A stretch of DNA of 64,000 nucleotides from Cloeon dipterum (lineage: Eukaryota > Arthropoda > Insecta > Ephemeroptera > Baetidae). The notes under the pieces were generated by a model. The model made no database searches and was not told where the DNA came from. It was given only the letters and a program-made list of their open reading frames with translations. This document shows, piece by piece, positions 11,375 to 23,189 of this stretch. The translations under genes and the position numbers were made by a program. The stretch covers positions 25,723,883-25,787,882 of the forward strand of contig NC_088789.1 in the NCBI RefSeq assembly GCF_949628265.1. Reading direction: 5' to 3'. Each line of letters begins with the position of its first letter. Position 1 is the first letter of the stretch.

Positions 11375-13657
11375 ATGAGTGGGAACGTCAGCGTGCGGCA
11401 TAGCAGCGGCAAAAGCAAGGGAGGCGACCGCATCAAGGACCTTCACATCAACCAGCTCACCCAGAATTTGCATCTGGTAAATTATCTTGATTCCTAGGAT
11501 AATTTCTGGGTGTTTCCATGAGAGATTTGATCAGGATTAAATTTTTGTTACATTCTGAGCCTTAATTATGCGTCACAGTATGCGTTTTTTGCGCGAAAAA
11601 TCAGCAATTACGTTGAACTTGTGGTACATTATATTAGAGAGGCTTTCGTTCAAGAGTAAGCGGTGGCCTGCCGGGCCCATAGAGGCCGCTCAGCAGTCCC
11701 GCGGAAAAAATAATGTCAAATTCGTGTTTTTTGGAGTTAAAAAATTCATAACTCGGACCCAACCGGCGTTAGAAACGTTTCTCGTGGAATTCCGCGTTGA
11801 TTGGGCACCATTGCCGCCCCCCACCCCCTGATATGTGCCTACAATCTCGTTCTTGAGCACCCTCAAAGCGTTTTAGTGGTCAAATTGCACTTTATTGTGT
11901 AAGCTCTCGACTTGGTCATTCCAACAGTGTAGATCTTGCAAATCAAACCAATACAGATCCTGTCAAGGCGTCGTTCAAGTGGCTACAAATTTTAATTTTA
12001 ATTATATTAATTGCTAGAGGGCTACCCCGATGCCAGGGTTCGATTTCTCAAATTTCTCATCTGTTTTTATGGTCTTGTTTGTCTCCAAGCATGTCCTGAG
12101 GGTAAAAATCAACCAATCGTACGGTTTTGTTTTCTCAATCTTTACCTGAACTCAAAAACACCTTCTTTTAACCTTTATTGATTCTTTGTTTCTCAAAAAC
12201 TACTAGTTTCATCATCCTGGAGACTTTAAGATATGTTACGAAATTACACTCACTTAAGGCAACATTTTACCCCTTACAAAAAATCCTCTTAGGCTTGTCT
12301 AAATGGTTCTTCTAGCACCATTAAATTCGAGATAATCTGATTATTGTGGTATGAAATAATGTGAGAATTTTAGAGCTGATGCTTTTTTTCTCTTAAACTA
12401 TATAGTTATTTTTATTTGAAATAAAAATTTGCCAACAAAAAATGTGAAGGAGTTTTGTCCTTTGAATTTTACTGTCAATTAAATTATGCACCCTTATCTA
12501 TATTAAAGCTAAAAATTTTCCCTTTATTTCCAGTTCACGACAAGCAGCACAAGGAGGTCTCTGGAATATGGCAGTGGGACGCCAGCAGCGCCAGGGTTGT
12601 CCAAGTCGCTCAAGCTGAAGCAGGGTGACAACTCGCAGCAGCCGCTGGTCATCATGCTGCCGTGGCTGATGAGCCAGAACAAGCACATCGCTAAATACGC
12701 CAACTTCTACCTGAAGATCGGATTTGAAGTGCTCGCGTGTCGCATTACACCTTGGCAATTGCTTTGGCCCGCCAAGGGCAGTCAGGTGAATCTAATTTTT
12801 CTCATCAAATTTGTTTAAAAAATTAAACTTTTTTATATTTATGCTTGGGGTGGTAACCAAGAATTCTGGCGTGATTTGCAGGTGGTAGCCAACGACCTGC
12901 TGCACTTCCTGGACGCCAACACTCGCGAACGTCCAATGCTGATCCATGGCTTCTCCGTCGGCGGCTACCTTTGGGGCGAATTGCTCTCTTTGGTGCAGAA
13001 GGACGAGGCCAGGTACAAGCCGATGCTCTCTAACATCGTGGGCCACATTTGGGACAGCGCTGCTGACATGCAGGACATACCAGATGGCCTGCCAAGTGCC
13101 GTGTTTCCAAGAAATATGATGCTGCAGACCGCCTTCCGCAAATATGTTCGGTAAATATGAAGACAAATTTAAAAAAAAAATAGAATTTTCGTAGAATCGA
13201 AACATTCCACTACTTAAAAGCCTAATTTAAAATTAGTTCACATCCTGGTGTGTAATAATTCACTAGAAACGGTTTCCAGGTACCACATGCGGACCTTCTA
13301 TGAGGGTGCCACGCAGCATTACATTAGATCTAGTCAGATGTACCACAGCTCAATGGTACGAACTCCAGCCTTATTCTTGGTGTCCAAGAGAGATCCAATC
13401 GGCAAGCCGGAGAGCAACATGAAGGTCGCCGAGAACTGGCAAGCGCTGGGAATCGATGTAATTTTCCCTTTATAACCTTTGACTGAAACGCTTTGACTGA
13501 ATGTTCTAAATTGCAGGTGCGCTTCAAGGTCTGGGACGATTCGCACCACGTGGGCCACTTCCAGAAATACCCCGACGAGTACATCGCGGAGGTAGCTTCA
13601 TTTTTGGCCAAAATTGGTCTGATGCCCGTCGCCTGCAAAGCCAGGGCCAAATTGTGA
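11375..13657 (+). CDS. TMEM53 / DUF829 family alpha/beta-hydrolase
   Basis: Six-exon model, the first exon being untranslated. Coding exons are 11375-11476, 12534-12785, 12882-13150, 13280-13457 and 13517-13657, giving 313 aa. All junctions are GT-AG and in phase. The fold is a DUF829/TMEM53 serine-hydrolase type. The nucleophile elbow GFSVGG puts Ser at about 143; an Asp lies in SKRDPIG (about 246); candidate histidines lie in DDSHHVGHF (277-281). Thus a full Ser-Asp-His set seems present. The sequence PLVIMLPWL is the expected first beta strand. Known members include mammalian TMEM53, a nuclear-envelope protein that restrains SMAD signalling; enzymatic activity is not established for the family. 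The basic, serine-rich N-terminus (about 1-60) is not part of the fold. The start codon is the first ATG after the acceptor at 11362. AATAAA lies 156 bp after the stop. Confidence 0.9.
11477..12533 (+). other. Intron of the TMEM53-like gene (1.06 kb)
   Basis: Contains a GC-rich patch at about 11650-11830 with an 87-codon open frame. There is no splice or domain support for it, so it is left as intronic sequence of unknown origin. Confidence 0.5.
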
Positions 13658-13812
13658 TCATCCAGTGGTGTACCTGACATTCCCATGTAATTTACTACTT
13701 AATTTGCCATTTGCCTAAGTTCCCAGTGTACATAGTCACTAGGTCTTTCAGGCATTTTGTTTTTTTTTTATACAAAATTGAATTTGTAAAGAAAATATCT
13801 AGTTTGCAAGTG

Positions 13813-13818
13813 AATAAA
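13813..13818 (+). terminator. Poly(A) signal of the TMEM53-like gene
   Basis: AATAAA, 156 bp after the stop codon and on the same strand. It is followed by AT-rich sequence. Confidence 0.7.
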
Positions 13819-13859
13819 GCTGTGAAATAAAAGATCAGTCACGCCGGAAAGGGAATTCA

Positions 13860-14750
13860 ACTAAAAGTTGGCTTCTAGTGGTTCTAGACACTCTAAATTT
13901 ATGCAAATGGCTCTTTCGCGGTCTATATCATTTAAAAATTACATCGCCTGCTGGAGTGGCAAAGAGTAAAGAGAACACTGTCTGTAGATACTCAAGCTTA
14001 TCATTATTATAAAATTTTACATTTGTTTGTTATCAAACGATCGCACCACATTCTTCTCGAGTATGTTGATTCAACGAAACAATACATGTTATGCACGCGC
14101 TGTGGAGATTAGTGGCCAGGTGTGTCTTGAGAGCCCTTAAAATTTGTATCATTGCATTCACATTATCGTCCTATATAGAAGCGTATTTCTCGCTCTTGGA
14201 TATTAACTCTGTTAATTTCTGCTTGCATCCTGGAAGAACTGAACTCTCTATACAACCCATGTTATTAGACAGGTGTTGTTTTGTGATTAAAAATAAATCT
14301 TTTTGACGTTCAAAATGCACTTTCATTTTTGAAATTAACAATTAATTATCCTATAAAATTGATTGTTGTTTAATGCTTGTTTTTGGAAGAATTTAAGCGC
14401 TCATTTCATATCAAAACATCATTTAAAATCATTTTAAAAATTGAGAAAAAAAGCATGATAAAATTACGGAAAGATAAATTCGTCATGGTAGCAGAAAAAA
14501 TCGCGCATATAATTATATAGCTCAATCAACAATCAAATGCGAATTTCCTTCTTGCAAGAAAAAGGCAACAAACAATTTAACAATTAAAACTTTGTGTGTT
14601 TGTTGAGCGATCACTATGAATTCATCGCAACGTTAGCAAAAGTTTTCCCGCTAAAACAACTTAATCTGTCAATGGATAGATAAGTAACGTTTCGGCCCTG
14701 TACGCAGATGGCGCACTAGTCGCTTTATTTACAAAATCAGATGACAGCAA
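13860..14750. other. Intergenic, no gene seen
   Basis: AT-rich sequence between the TMEM53-like poly(A) site and the Vps2 promoter. One 71-codon frame at 14091-14306 has no supporting feature. Confidence 0.5.
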
Positions 14751-14889
14751 CTGCTTCGATAACAAAGAATGATTCACAGCTAGAGTCAGAATTTTAGTTG
14801 ATTGTACCTGATCCCATCATTCCCTAAACGCCTCAACGCTTGATTTGGATTAAAATTGAATTTTCCTCAAATTCGTTTGCGAAGTAGAG

Positions 14890-14959
14890 GTAAGAACAAT
14901 TGTCAATTACTTTAAGCCATCTATGTATCTACATACCTTAAAATAATATTTTCTCCAAG
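14890..14959 (+). other. 70-bp intron in the Vps2 5' UTR
   Basis: The donor is GTAGAG followed by GTAAGAAC. The acceptor is TTCTCCAAG, directly before GAATTCACCATGG. It puts the start codon nine bases into the second exon. The upstream UTR exon probably begins around 14760-14800, but its start is not determined. Confidence 0.6.
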
Positions 14960-14968
14960 GAATTCACC

Positions 14969-15981
14969 ATGGAGTGGTTGTTTGGGCGAAGAATGACTCC
15001 TGAGGAGATGCTGAGGAAAAATCAGCGGGCCCTGAACAAGGCAATGCGCGACCTGGACAGGGAAAAGGCACGAATGGAGCAGCAGGAGAAGAAAATCATC
15101 ATGGACATAAAGAAAATGGCAAAGGAAGGACAAATGGTGGGATGTCAATACAAATGACGGTCTTGTTCTAACAATTTAATGCTGTTCATTCAAAGGAATC
15201 TGTGAAAATCATGGCCAAGGACCTGGTGCGGACGAGACGGTACGTCAAGAAGTTCATGCTGATGAAGGCAAACATCCAGGCCGTGTCACTTAAAGTGCAG
15301 ACCTTGCGGTCTCAGAACGCCATGGCTGAGGCCATGAAAGGCGTCACCAAAGCCATGCAGAACATGAACCGACAGCTGAACCTGCCGCAGATCCAGAAAA
15401 TCCTGCAGGAGTTTGAAAAGCAGTCTGAAATTATGGACATGAAGGAGGAAATGATGAATGACGCCATCGATGACGCCATGGAGGATGAGGGAGACGAGGA
15501 GGAAAGGTAATACCATTCCTTTTAATTTTTATAAATATATAAATTGAAGCCAATTTTATTTTATGACTGTTAATGACGACAATATTATTAAGTGTGTCGT
15601 TTTGAAATATATGTCAATGTTGTGGTAGCTATGTTATCTGTTTCCACACAATATTATTTAAAATCGTGACGTCAACCAACCACTAAATGTGCGAAGTAGA
15701 CAGTGGTGCGATTGGTTGGCGGCTTTAAAAACTGAGCAACAGTTGATCCATTGGGAAGTCCAAATAATTCTAATCTAAAACTTCCTTTCAGCGACGCTGT
15801 GGTTTCACAAGTGCTGGATGAGCTAGGCTTGCAGCTGACGGACCAACTTTCAGGGCTGCCTGAAGCAGGTGGCTCCCTTGTGGCGCCAAAGGGAAAAACA
15901 GCCGTCCCTGCGGCCGCCGGGCCTGTTTCTGACGCCGACGCAGATTTGCAGGCAAGACTAGATAATCTGCGCCGAGAGTAA
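14969..15981 (+). CDS. Vps2: Vps2 / CHMP2A, ESCRT-III subunit
   Basis: Coding exons 14969-15136, 15196-15506 and 15792-15981 give 222 aa, the same length as human CHMP2A as I remember it. The N-terminus MEWLFGRRMTPEEMLRKNQ is the basic alpha-1 helix that binds membrane and polymer. The core is helical, with MAKDLVRTRRYVKKF and the highly conserved MDMKEEMMNDAIDDAM segment. The C-terminus ADLQARLDNLRRE is a MIM1 motif that recruits the Vps4 ATPase. The protein caps ESCRT-III filaments with Vps24 in multivesicular body formation, cytokinetic abscission and nuclear-envelope sealing. All junctions are GT-AG and in phase. The start codon has a good context (CACCATGG). It converges with the ETS gene downstream. 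Confidence 0.97.
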
Positions 15982-16165
15982 CTGTCCACGGCCGCTTACT
16001 TATTATTATGCTGAGATTTTTGGCAATCTTAGCTCTTCATTTCTTCATTCAAAAGATCGCTTGTCAAAAATACGAAATGGTTCGACCAAAGACTATTGAT
16101 TATTCCGCTGCCAATTTGTTGAACACTAAATATTATTGTAAATTATGAGCTAACTAATATATGTT

Positions 16166-16171
16166 AATAAA
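16166..16171 (+). terminator. Poly(A) signal of Vps2
   Basis: AATAAA, 185 bp past the Vps2 stop codon. The poly(A) signal of the converging ETS gene is only about 80 bp away on the other strand. Confidence 0.65.
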
Positions 16172-16250
16172 TTTTAATAAGAAATCACTTTTAGTGTTTC
16201 GTCTGGGGTAAATTAGCAATGAAAATTGGGCAATTCCACTTAACTACATT

Positions 16251-16256
16251 TTTATT
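16251..16256 (-). terminator. Poly(A) signal of the ETS gene
   Basis: TTTATT on the plus strand reads AATAAA on the minus strand. It lies about 670 bp past the distal terminal stop codon and about 1.05 kb past the proximal one. Confidence 0.55.
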
Positions 16257-16926
16257 ACATGAATAATCGAAAAATACAAGAAACTCTTGCATTCCTTGAA
16301 ATACAATGAGCCTTTGGTGGAGGGGGTCATCGACACGCTGTGCGTCCCTCATTCTTAGTGTGTAACAGTTAAAATACTCCAGCACAAAATGCCAAGCTGT
16401 ATGCTCTGATGCTTTTGATTCGATTGAAAACATAACGTTGCATGATCAATTCCAGTGGAATGTGTTCGATGAATAAAAGCGGCCAGAAAAAAGTGGCTCA
16501 AACATCTATCAAAAGTTTGAGAACGATGAATAACATTGATCGTGTCTTTAAGAACATGAGGAACATAAAGTCTCAACAATAAGGATGAGAGATAGGGAAA
16601 CATCTAAGAAATAACACTTAAAAAATTCATAAATTAATGATGCAAAGCAAATTTACAAGGAGCGATGAGGAAGTATAGTGTGTGACATTCCAGAAGAGAG
16701 CAACAAATACATCCTGAACAGCAACTCCGCAGAGACCAGCAGGAAGAACAACAATCTTCACCGTGGGAGGGCCGCCACGTTTCCCCAAAGGGAAACGAGC
16801 AAAAAACTTTGGGACTCCGTTCGGCTGGGCCAAACGTTTGATATTCTAAATGAGCATTCTCGATTTGGTTCAGTCGCGTCTCGTCGAGAGATCAATTGAG
16901 AGTCGGGTGTCTTCGCGACGCTTGCT

Positions 16927-19900
16927 TCAGGACAAGCGTGCGAAGTTGGGGTTTTCACACCGCCAGTTGACGGCGTTGGGCCCGAATTTGTAGACTAATC
17001 TTCTGTGTGTTACTGGTAGGAGGATTTGGCTTTTGTAGTAATACCTGAAACAAGAAATGGTGCAAAATTAAAACCGAGCTCTACTCAGAGAAAATTCGTG
17101 GCCAAGGAATGAAAAATCCAGGGTTGCGAGTGACCGAGATTTTTTGAAAATTATTATTAGAGGTCAAAGCCTTATGTGGTAAAAAAAATGTTTTCAAAAA
17201 ACCTGAGGTGACTAACCCTGGGAGGTCGTTCTATTTACAAAGCAGCCAGGATATACAGAAGCCAAAGTTGAAGCGACTGCATCCTTACGCTTATAAATTA
17301 CGGTCAATACGAAGTCAAAATTTCGTGGCTTCGCCAGCCATGCGAGTTCGGGCCAAATTTGTAGACTAACTTCTTTGGGTACCGACCATTTTTGGGTACA
17401 GGGACAAGGATTTCACGGGTGTAGTAGGTCCTGGACAAACATGCAGGTGTTTGGGTGAGGTTATTGGTTGTCACGACATGCAAAGAGGTTATTTTTTGCG
17501 GTTGAGTTTATTTCTTTAAGACGCTCACCTCATCGCTCGGCTCAGCTTCTCGTAGGTCATGTTGGTGTTTTTCCGCTTGTCGCCCCACAACTTGGCCACT
17601 TTTTCGCTGCTAACAAAGCGGAAGACGCCGTCGTCGTGGTTCTCCCAGCAGATGAGGCTGGGACAGTATTTCGGGTCCTTGAGCAGATCGCGGATGAACT
17701 CCCACAGCTTGCCGTGCGACTTTTCTGAAATCACAAAATTGGGATATTATAATTCCAGTTGGTGACAAAATTTCTAGTTCATATTTGAGGGAGAATGTTC
17801 TTTCAGATGAGTCAAAACGTTTTGTCAGCAGAATTCAGTTTGCAGAAGACTTGAAATAATTTTGCCTTGCATAAGTAGATTTTAAACGAAAGGTAAATTA
17901 TTTTTCAGTGTAAAACAAAATTTAGCGAACAAAATTGTAGGATTTACAAGGATATATTATGTTTATCTGTAAGTTTCCCAAAAACTAAATTTCGAATTTT
18001 GTTCTAAATTATTTCATTTTTAGGATTAATTAATTGGCACAAATTTCTGGATAGAATTGAAATTGTCTGAAATTCCCAAGTCTTTCAGCCCATTTCACAT
18101 AAGGCGGGAATTCCGAGAAGCTATATACGGCGGGGAAACCCCCAGCCCCCTCTTTTCCGATACCCTATTCACTATATGCTTTATATTAAAGCAATTCTCT
18201 TTCCTGCACACATACGCTGTTGTAATACCGCGAATCGATAATGACAATCAATTAGTAATAGACACACACCTCTGCGCTTGGCCTTGGTAAGGATGCTGGG
18301 AGGGCGGCCCCTCTTGCCGGTGCGTCGCGGCGCCTGCTGGACCTGTGGTTTTTCCTGCTTCTCGAATTCTTCGGCTTCGCCGTCGGTGGAGAGGTCTTCC
18401 TCCTTGTAGTAACTCTGTTGTTGCTCCCACGGATAGTCCAATTGCGAGCTGCTTTCCTGCTTCACCTCGTGCATCATCTCGTGATTACCTGGAATCCGAA
18501 AGCAAACAAACCCAAATTGACACCTCCATTCACCGATTAGCTTCATTCATCGCGCGCGGAGAATGAATCACGCAGATAGATAACGTGCGTGCGAGACAAG
18601 ATTTTCCTCGTTGGCTGTTGGATGAGGAAAAACGAGAGCGAAAAAGCACTCACCAGCGGGAAACACGTGGCCGGCGTCCTGCCTGAAGCTCGAAGAGTGA
18701 GGGTTGTAGCCGTAAAGATCGTCGCACGCTTTCTGCAGATCCAATGAGCTGACGCCGAGTTTGCTGGCGTAGAGGTCGATGTCGTTGGTCATCATGCGGT
18801 ACAAGTCGTCCACCGAGGTAAAGTTGAGCTCCTCGACGCGCGACCTTTCAATGCCGTACGAGGCGAACCAATTTAAGATGTTTTCCCTGGTCCACAGACT
18901 GTTCGCCAGTGGCTTCTTGTCGTACTCGGCCGCATCCAGCTCTGCGCAACAGCGGGAGAGAAAACGGTCAGATTTATTAGGAGGAAAGTGGTGCTGGTAA
19001 TACATTAGTTTTGCACAGTTTTCCTCGAACATCACAATTTGATTTCTCGTACCGTGAATATTTGTACAAATTCACGCCAATATTATAGTTCAAACAAGGA
19101 AATTTTGCATGAATTAATTAATATAAATAGCGCATCAAAGCCTAGTATCTAAAGTTGTAGTGTTTGATTTAAATAGTCCATTTGCGGCACTTTCAAGCCT
19201 GAATTTACTCTAAATTTTCCTTAACGAACAAAAACGTTCTGCAAGACCAGAATACCAAGGGAAAACGCACCGAAAAAAAATGGTCAAATTCGATAGTGTT
19301 TGGAAAAAGAAAACGATAAAGCTCCCGTTATTTATACTTCGCTAAATCCACACCTAATGTCAAAGCAGAATTGCAAAAAAACACATTTAAAAAAAATGCA
19401 GTGCAGTGGTATAAAATGTTTTTTTTTTAATTTTTACCAGTTTCTTGCAGGCAACGTTTTTACAATCATTTTCGAATTATTATTAGTTTCTAACCTCAAC
19501 TTGAAAAATTGTCAGAGATGAATTTTTGGAGAAATTGAGGCAGCAAAATGGCAATTTAAAAGGAAATATCCGCACAATGGAGGAAATTTTGAGCACTCTG
19601 ACCGAAATTTTAGATTTTCACAGAAGAAAAATGGAATAAATTCATTTCTTGCAATTCTTGCGCAAGAAATTGGTTTAAATTAAGCGGTAAAAACCGTTCA
19701 AAACCAGTGGTGAAAAAACCGGGTGGTAAGCAAATGCAACCCTGCGTCAAAGTTTTAAGATATCTCAAACGACAGTGGGCGGATTTCACATAAAAAAACG
19801 ACATAATTCACAATCAGCGAATGATGTTCGATTTTTATACTTTTTGGTTTAGTTGGTGATTATTTTAAAATTATGCTCTAAAAAAATCGAACGGATTATA

Positions 19901-22507
19901 TTGTGGTTTATTTTAAAATCCAGCTTTATTTTGGCCATATCCAATTTATTTGCGGACTGTATAATTTCCTGGTAAGTTTAAATCAACATTTTAAACAGCT
20001 TCTCCTAGAAATTGAGCCGAGGAAAACATAATTAACTTATTAAATTTCCTTTTTTTGTGCAATTTTGTTCTTTCTATTCCTTAAACCTTGAAGAAAAAAT
20101 TTCAAAAAGGCCATTCTCGCACACTCAACGGAAACGAGCGCCCAAAACAGTTGTTGCGCCTGGCATGTGAGGCATTTCCGGCGCAGGAGCACGATAAGAA
20201 GTGACAGTTTTTCGGACCCTAAATGATAATAATTCGGGCGAAAAAAGCGTTTTTACTCACCAAGGGACGAAATAGGGATGAGCTTGGAGTTGGCGGTGGA
20301 TTGCATGGCCATGTCTTTACCCTCAGCAAGCACGTCACATGAACTCTTGAAAATGCTCGAGGTCTGCGACTCGAAGCTCTGAAAGAGGCACAGCCTTCTT
20401 CGTAAAACAGTCGAGATTTTCGCGAAACAAAATAATGAGAGAGGCGCCACTGCGGTTTCCTCGTCACACATTAAATATATATGCATGCAAGAGGGGCAAT
20501 ATAAAAAGAGTTCCGAGAATACCCCCAGCAGCACGCTTATTGCTCTTTTATATAGCGCTATACTCACAATTGGGTGAAAGTCGTCGTTTGAAGTCTGGTA
20601 GTTCTGGTCAAATGAGAACGGGAACGAGTCAGAACCGTAGTTCATATTCAAATTCTGGAACAGAGCATGATTTCGTGCGTGAGTCGAGGTGGCAGTGGTG
20701 TTGCGGCGAGGCAGCAAAATTAGCCAACGTTGCGCGACACGTTCGTGTGAGTCAGACCAAACGATATGCATGATAATATATGAAAAAAAATAATTATAAA
20801 AATTTCCAGCGGGAATTTTATTACCTCCATGGATCCGAAAATGGGGGTAACGGGTCCGGGACGGTCGAAGACGATTTTTCTAGCCAACATGCAGATTGCG
20901 TAATGTCGATGACAAGGAAGCGTGTTGCAGCACGTGCGTGTATATTAATGTAAAATGACAGGAAAAGAAGGCGCGGAAAATTCGCGTGCGTGTCAGCAGC
21001 CAGGACTGACTAGGAGGACGAGCGGGCTCCGCGGCGGGGCCTTCCTACCTGCCTGCATGTTGCCAATCATGTGTCCCGGAGAATCAGGTAAAAATGCGCG
21101 AGGATAAACGTGTGCAGCGGCGCGCTATCCCACTCATCCGTCATCCGAGGAGGAAAGTCAGGGCTGTAAATTTCATATCTGCCGGGACTTTCCAGCGAGC
21201 TGCTCGACCAATCGGAGGCGCCGTTCAGCCGCGTCACCATGGCAACCGGCCGCTACGTACAAAATCTATATTGCCCTACTACCTCACTGACTCAACGAGG
21301 AAAGTATTGCAAATAGCGCCGCGTTCTGATTGGCCAGCGCCGCGGTACGATTCCACGAACTGATGACGTAGCCGAGACTGCCGCCTCGAACCGCATTTCG
21401 CCCGATCCGAGTGTGTGTGTATGTGTGTGCACCTTGTAAAGAATGAAAGGTGAACGGCAGGCAGCAAGCAGGCAGGGCCCTGATTATCTCGCCCGTGTGC
21501 GTAGATGCTAATTATCTGGCGACGCAATTATTGGCTCCAACCGCGAGCTGACCTCATCCAAACGCGCAATTTCAAAGCCGGAAAATTTTAAAAACAATAA
21601 TAAATAAGTAGAATGAAATTAAAAAATTTTAAACAAAAAGGTTATATAACGATTAAATATTTATATAATTAATTTAACCCGTCATATATTCAAATCATTA
21701 AAAATCAAAACAATAATGGACAGAACAGCTGTGACTCTATTTGCTATTTACCGCATTGTTGTTGTAATTCCATCCGGTCCAGTGGGAAAAGCGAGGTGGC
21801 AGCTCCACAGACCTGAGCATCGCAGAGGCTGAGCTCGTCTGCCAGAGTGCCAGCAAATGCGCGCCCCCAAGGTGCGTGCGGCATAATGCTGGCCAGGGCG
21901 CCGACGTGACGCGATATATTATTTGTCTACCCTTTTCCTCATCCACGGCGGCGGTGCGAAAATAACATAAAGATACGACACGCCGCGATAAAATTATCAG
22001 CCTCATTTTTGCGGTGCACCCAATTTGTAAAATGTAAACCGCGAGGTTAATGAGGAAAACTCGTGTCTGCTGTCTGCGCGGCGAGGAAAACGATGAGATA
22101 ATAGTATTTTTTCAGCGCCGATTGCTGACCCGACCTCGCGATTTCGCGAACTCACACTCACACGTCTCACTGGCCAAAAATGATAACAGTCATGACTCAG
22201 TAAGCGTCCAAATAGATTTTAATGACAAAAGGGTTGAAAGAACTTTGAGCGCGCTTATTGAGTCACCACAACAAAGTAGGATTTTGCGAATTTTGGTACT
22301 TACATGATGTTGAATTGGGGATTCCGGCGGCATGGTGCTGGAAAGGAGCACCTCCGATTGCCTGCCGATGTAGAACGGGGCTGAGGAGTACTCCAAAGGG
22401 TTGGCACCGAAGAAGGGCATGTAGTGGTCCTCGAGCGGCGAAATGGCCTGCAGAGGTGGTGCCCCGGCACCGTTGTTGATAAGCGAAGTACACTCGACGG
22501 GCGGCAT
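16927..22507 (-). CDS. ESE-type (ELF3/ELF5/EHF-like) ETS transcription factor
   Basis: Seven coding exons: 22507-22304, 20654-20568, 20378-20261, 18941-18654, 18488-18270, 17724-17529 and 17044-16927. All junctions are in phase, giving 409 aa. Residues about 138-230 form a Pointed (PNT/SAM) domain with SLWTRENILNWF and VEELNFTSVDDLYRM. About residues 288-298 is an AT-hook, GKRGRPPS. Residues about 308-400 form an ETS domain: KLWEFIRDLL, then MTYEKLSRAMRYYYK, then RRLVYKFGPN. The order PNT, AT-hook, ETS and the phrase KNTNMTYEKLSRAMR match the ESE subfamily, epithelial GGAA-binding regulators; Drosophila, as far as I recall, lacks a clear ESE gene. The start is uncertain: an in-frame ATG 57 bp upstream (22564) would add 19 residues. 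Alternative first and last exons are listed separately. Confidence 0.9.
17304..17430 (-). CDS. Alternative terminal exon of the ETS gene (proximal copy)
   Basis: This lies between the exon carrying the ETS recognition helix and the other terminal exon. Its acceptor (TTTGTCCAG) has the same phase as the one at 17044. Spliced to the same donor at 17529, it reads RTYYTREILVPVPKNG, then KKLVYKFGPNSHGWR, and stops after 41 codons. The distal exon reads RYYYKSQILLPVTHRR, then LVYKFGPNAVNWR. Both encode the C-terminal third of an ETS domain and both end in stop codons, so only one can be used per transcript. The main sequence change is Tyr to Thr directly after the recognition helix, plus a four-residue insertion in the following hairpin. 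Confidence 0.8.
17725..18269 (-). other. Intron of the ETS gene between AT-hook and ETS exons
   Basis: 545 bp, with donor GTGTGTGTC and acceptor TTTCAG. Nothing further was recognised inside it. Confidence 0.6.
18942..20260 (-). other. Intron of the ETS gene (1.3 kb)
   Basis: AT-rich sequence between the exon ending in the donor GTGAGTAAAA and the Pointed-domain exon. No extra exon was identified. Confidence 0.6.
20825..20890 (-). CDS. Alternative first coding exon of the ETS gene
   Basis: An ATG at 20890 opens 22 codons (MLARKIVFDRPGPVTPIFG, then Ser-Met-Glu) ending at a GAG followed by GTAATA. The exon ends in phase 0, exactly the phase needed by the next exon at 20654. Splicing here would replace the 68-residue N-terminus of the long form with 22 residues, giving a protein of about 363 aa. 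GC-rich upstream sequence with CCAAT boxes (20900-21560) supports a second promoter. There is no transcript evidence. Confidence 0.5.
20900..21560 (-). promoter_or_regulatory. Candidate internal promoter of the ETS gene
   Basis: The segment is GC-rich relative to its surroundings. It holds CCAAT (about 21203), an inverted CCAAT as ATTGG (about 21334) and a CRE-like TGACGTAG (about 21363), all upstream of the alternative first exon. A TATTAATG/TATAT segment lies near 20940. Motif content is the only evidence. Confidence 0.4.
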
Positions 22508-22612
22508 GAGTCTATAGTGCCTGTTCGCGGCGCGCTCCGTGCTTTTACGTAAGGCTGGGGCCATGTGCCGGCTTTGGTTGCCGCGGATTGGAATTACCGA
22601 AGGCACCGCGCG

Positions 22613-22650
22613 CTGATTGGCCGCAGCCGTTGACGTCACGACCAATCGCA
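22613..22650 (-). promoter_or_regulatory. CRE and two CCAAT boxes upstream of the ETS gene first exon
   Basis: A perfect palindromic CRE, TGACGTCA, is at 22631-22638, flanked by ATTGG at 22616-22620 and CCAAT at 22642-22646. The cluster sits 105-145 bp upstream of the ATG at 22507, a usual distance for proximal promoter elements. A further donor-like site at about 22766 (ATATG followed by GTGAGTC) leaves open an upstream untranslated exon. Confidence 0.5.
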
Positions 22651-23189
22651 GCAGACAGGCTCGAATTCTGAGAAGCTTGGTGCTCTCTTCTCTGTTTACC
22701 TCCGAATGAAAACACGTCGCTGGATCCAATCTCTTATTCCAGCACGCGGCTACAGGTGGTGACTCACCATATTCAGCAGGCCAGCAGCATCACATACGTC
22801 GTACGATTCGGGCGTTGCGTTTTTCGGCTGACTTTTCGCAGAATTGCACGGCCCCTTCTGCAAATCGAAGAACGCGATGAGCCAATGAACCGCGATTGCG
22901 GAAAAACAAAGGATATTAAGCATTCAGCTGGTTTTGTTTTTGTTTTTATTCCGTTTACTGAACCGCGTAAGCGTATTTTTAAATGCGGTTGGGAATTAAC
23001 GAGAGACAGATATTTTAAGTAATCCAGGAACCTGTTTATTAATACAAATTTTTCACGACCTTTCAAATGGCTTTACAGAAAATCTTTTTTACTTTTTTCT
23101 GATAAACTATCTAAAAAGGTTTGCATGCTAACAAGCCGTGTGCGACAAAATTGCGTCCTTATTGAAAATCACGATGTATATCACAATTT

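Noticed and set aside
15672..15989. 105-codon minus-strand frame
   Set aside because: Antisense to the last exon of Vps2.
22190..22729. Start of the ETS protein at 22729 (MDPATCF...)
   Set aside because: The frame runs through the CRE/CCAAT promoter cluster, so the upstream part is more likely promoter or untranslated. The ATG at 22507, or possibly 22564, is preferred.
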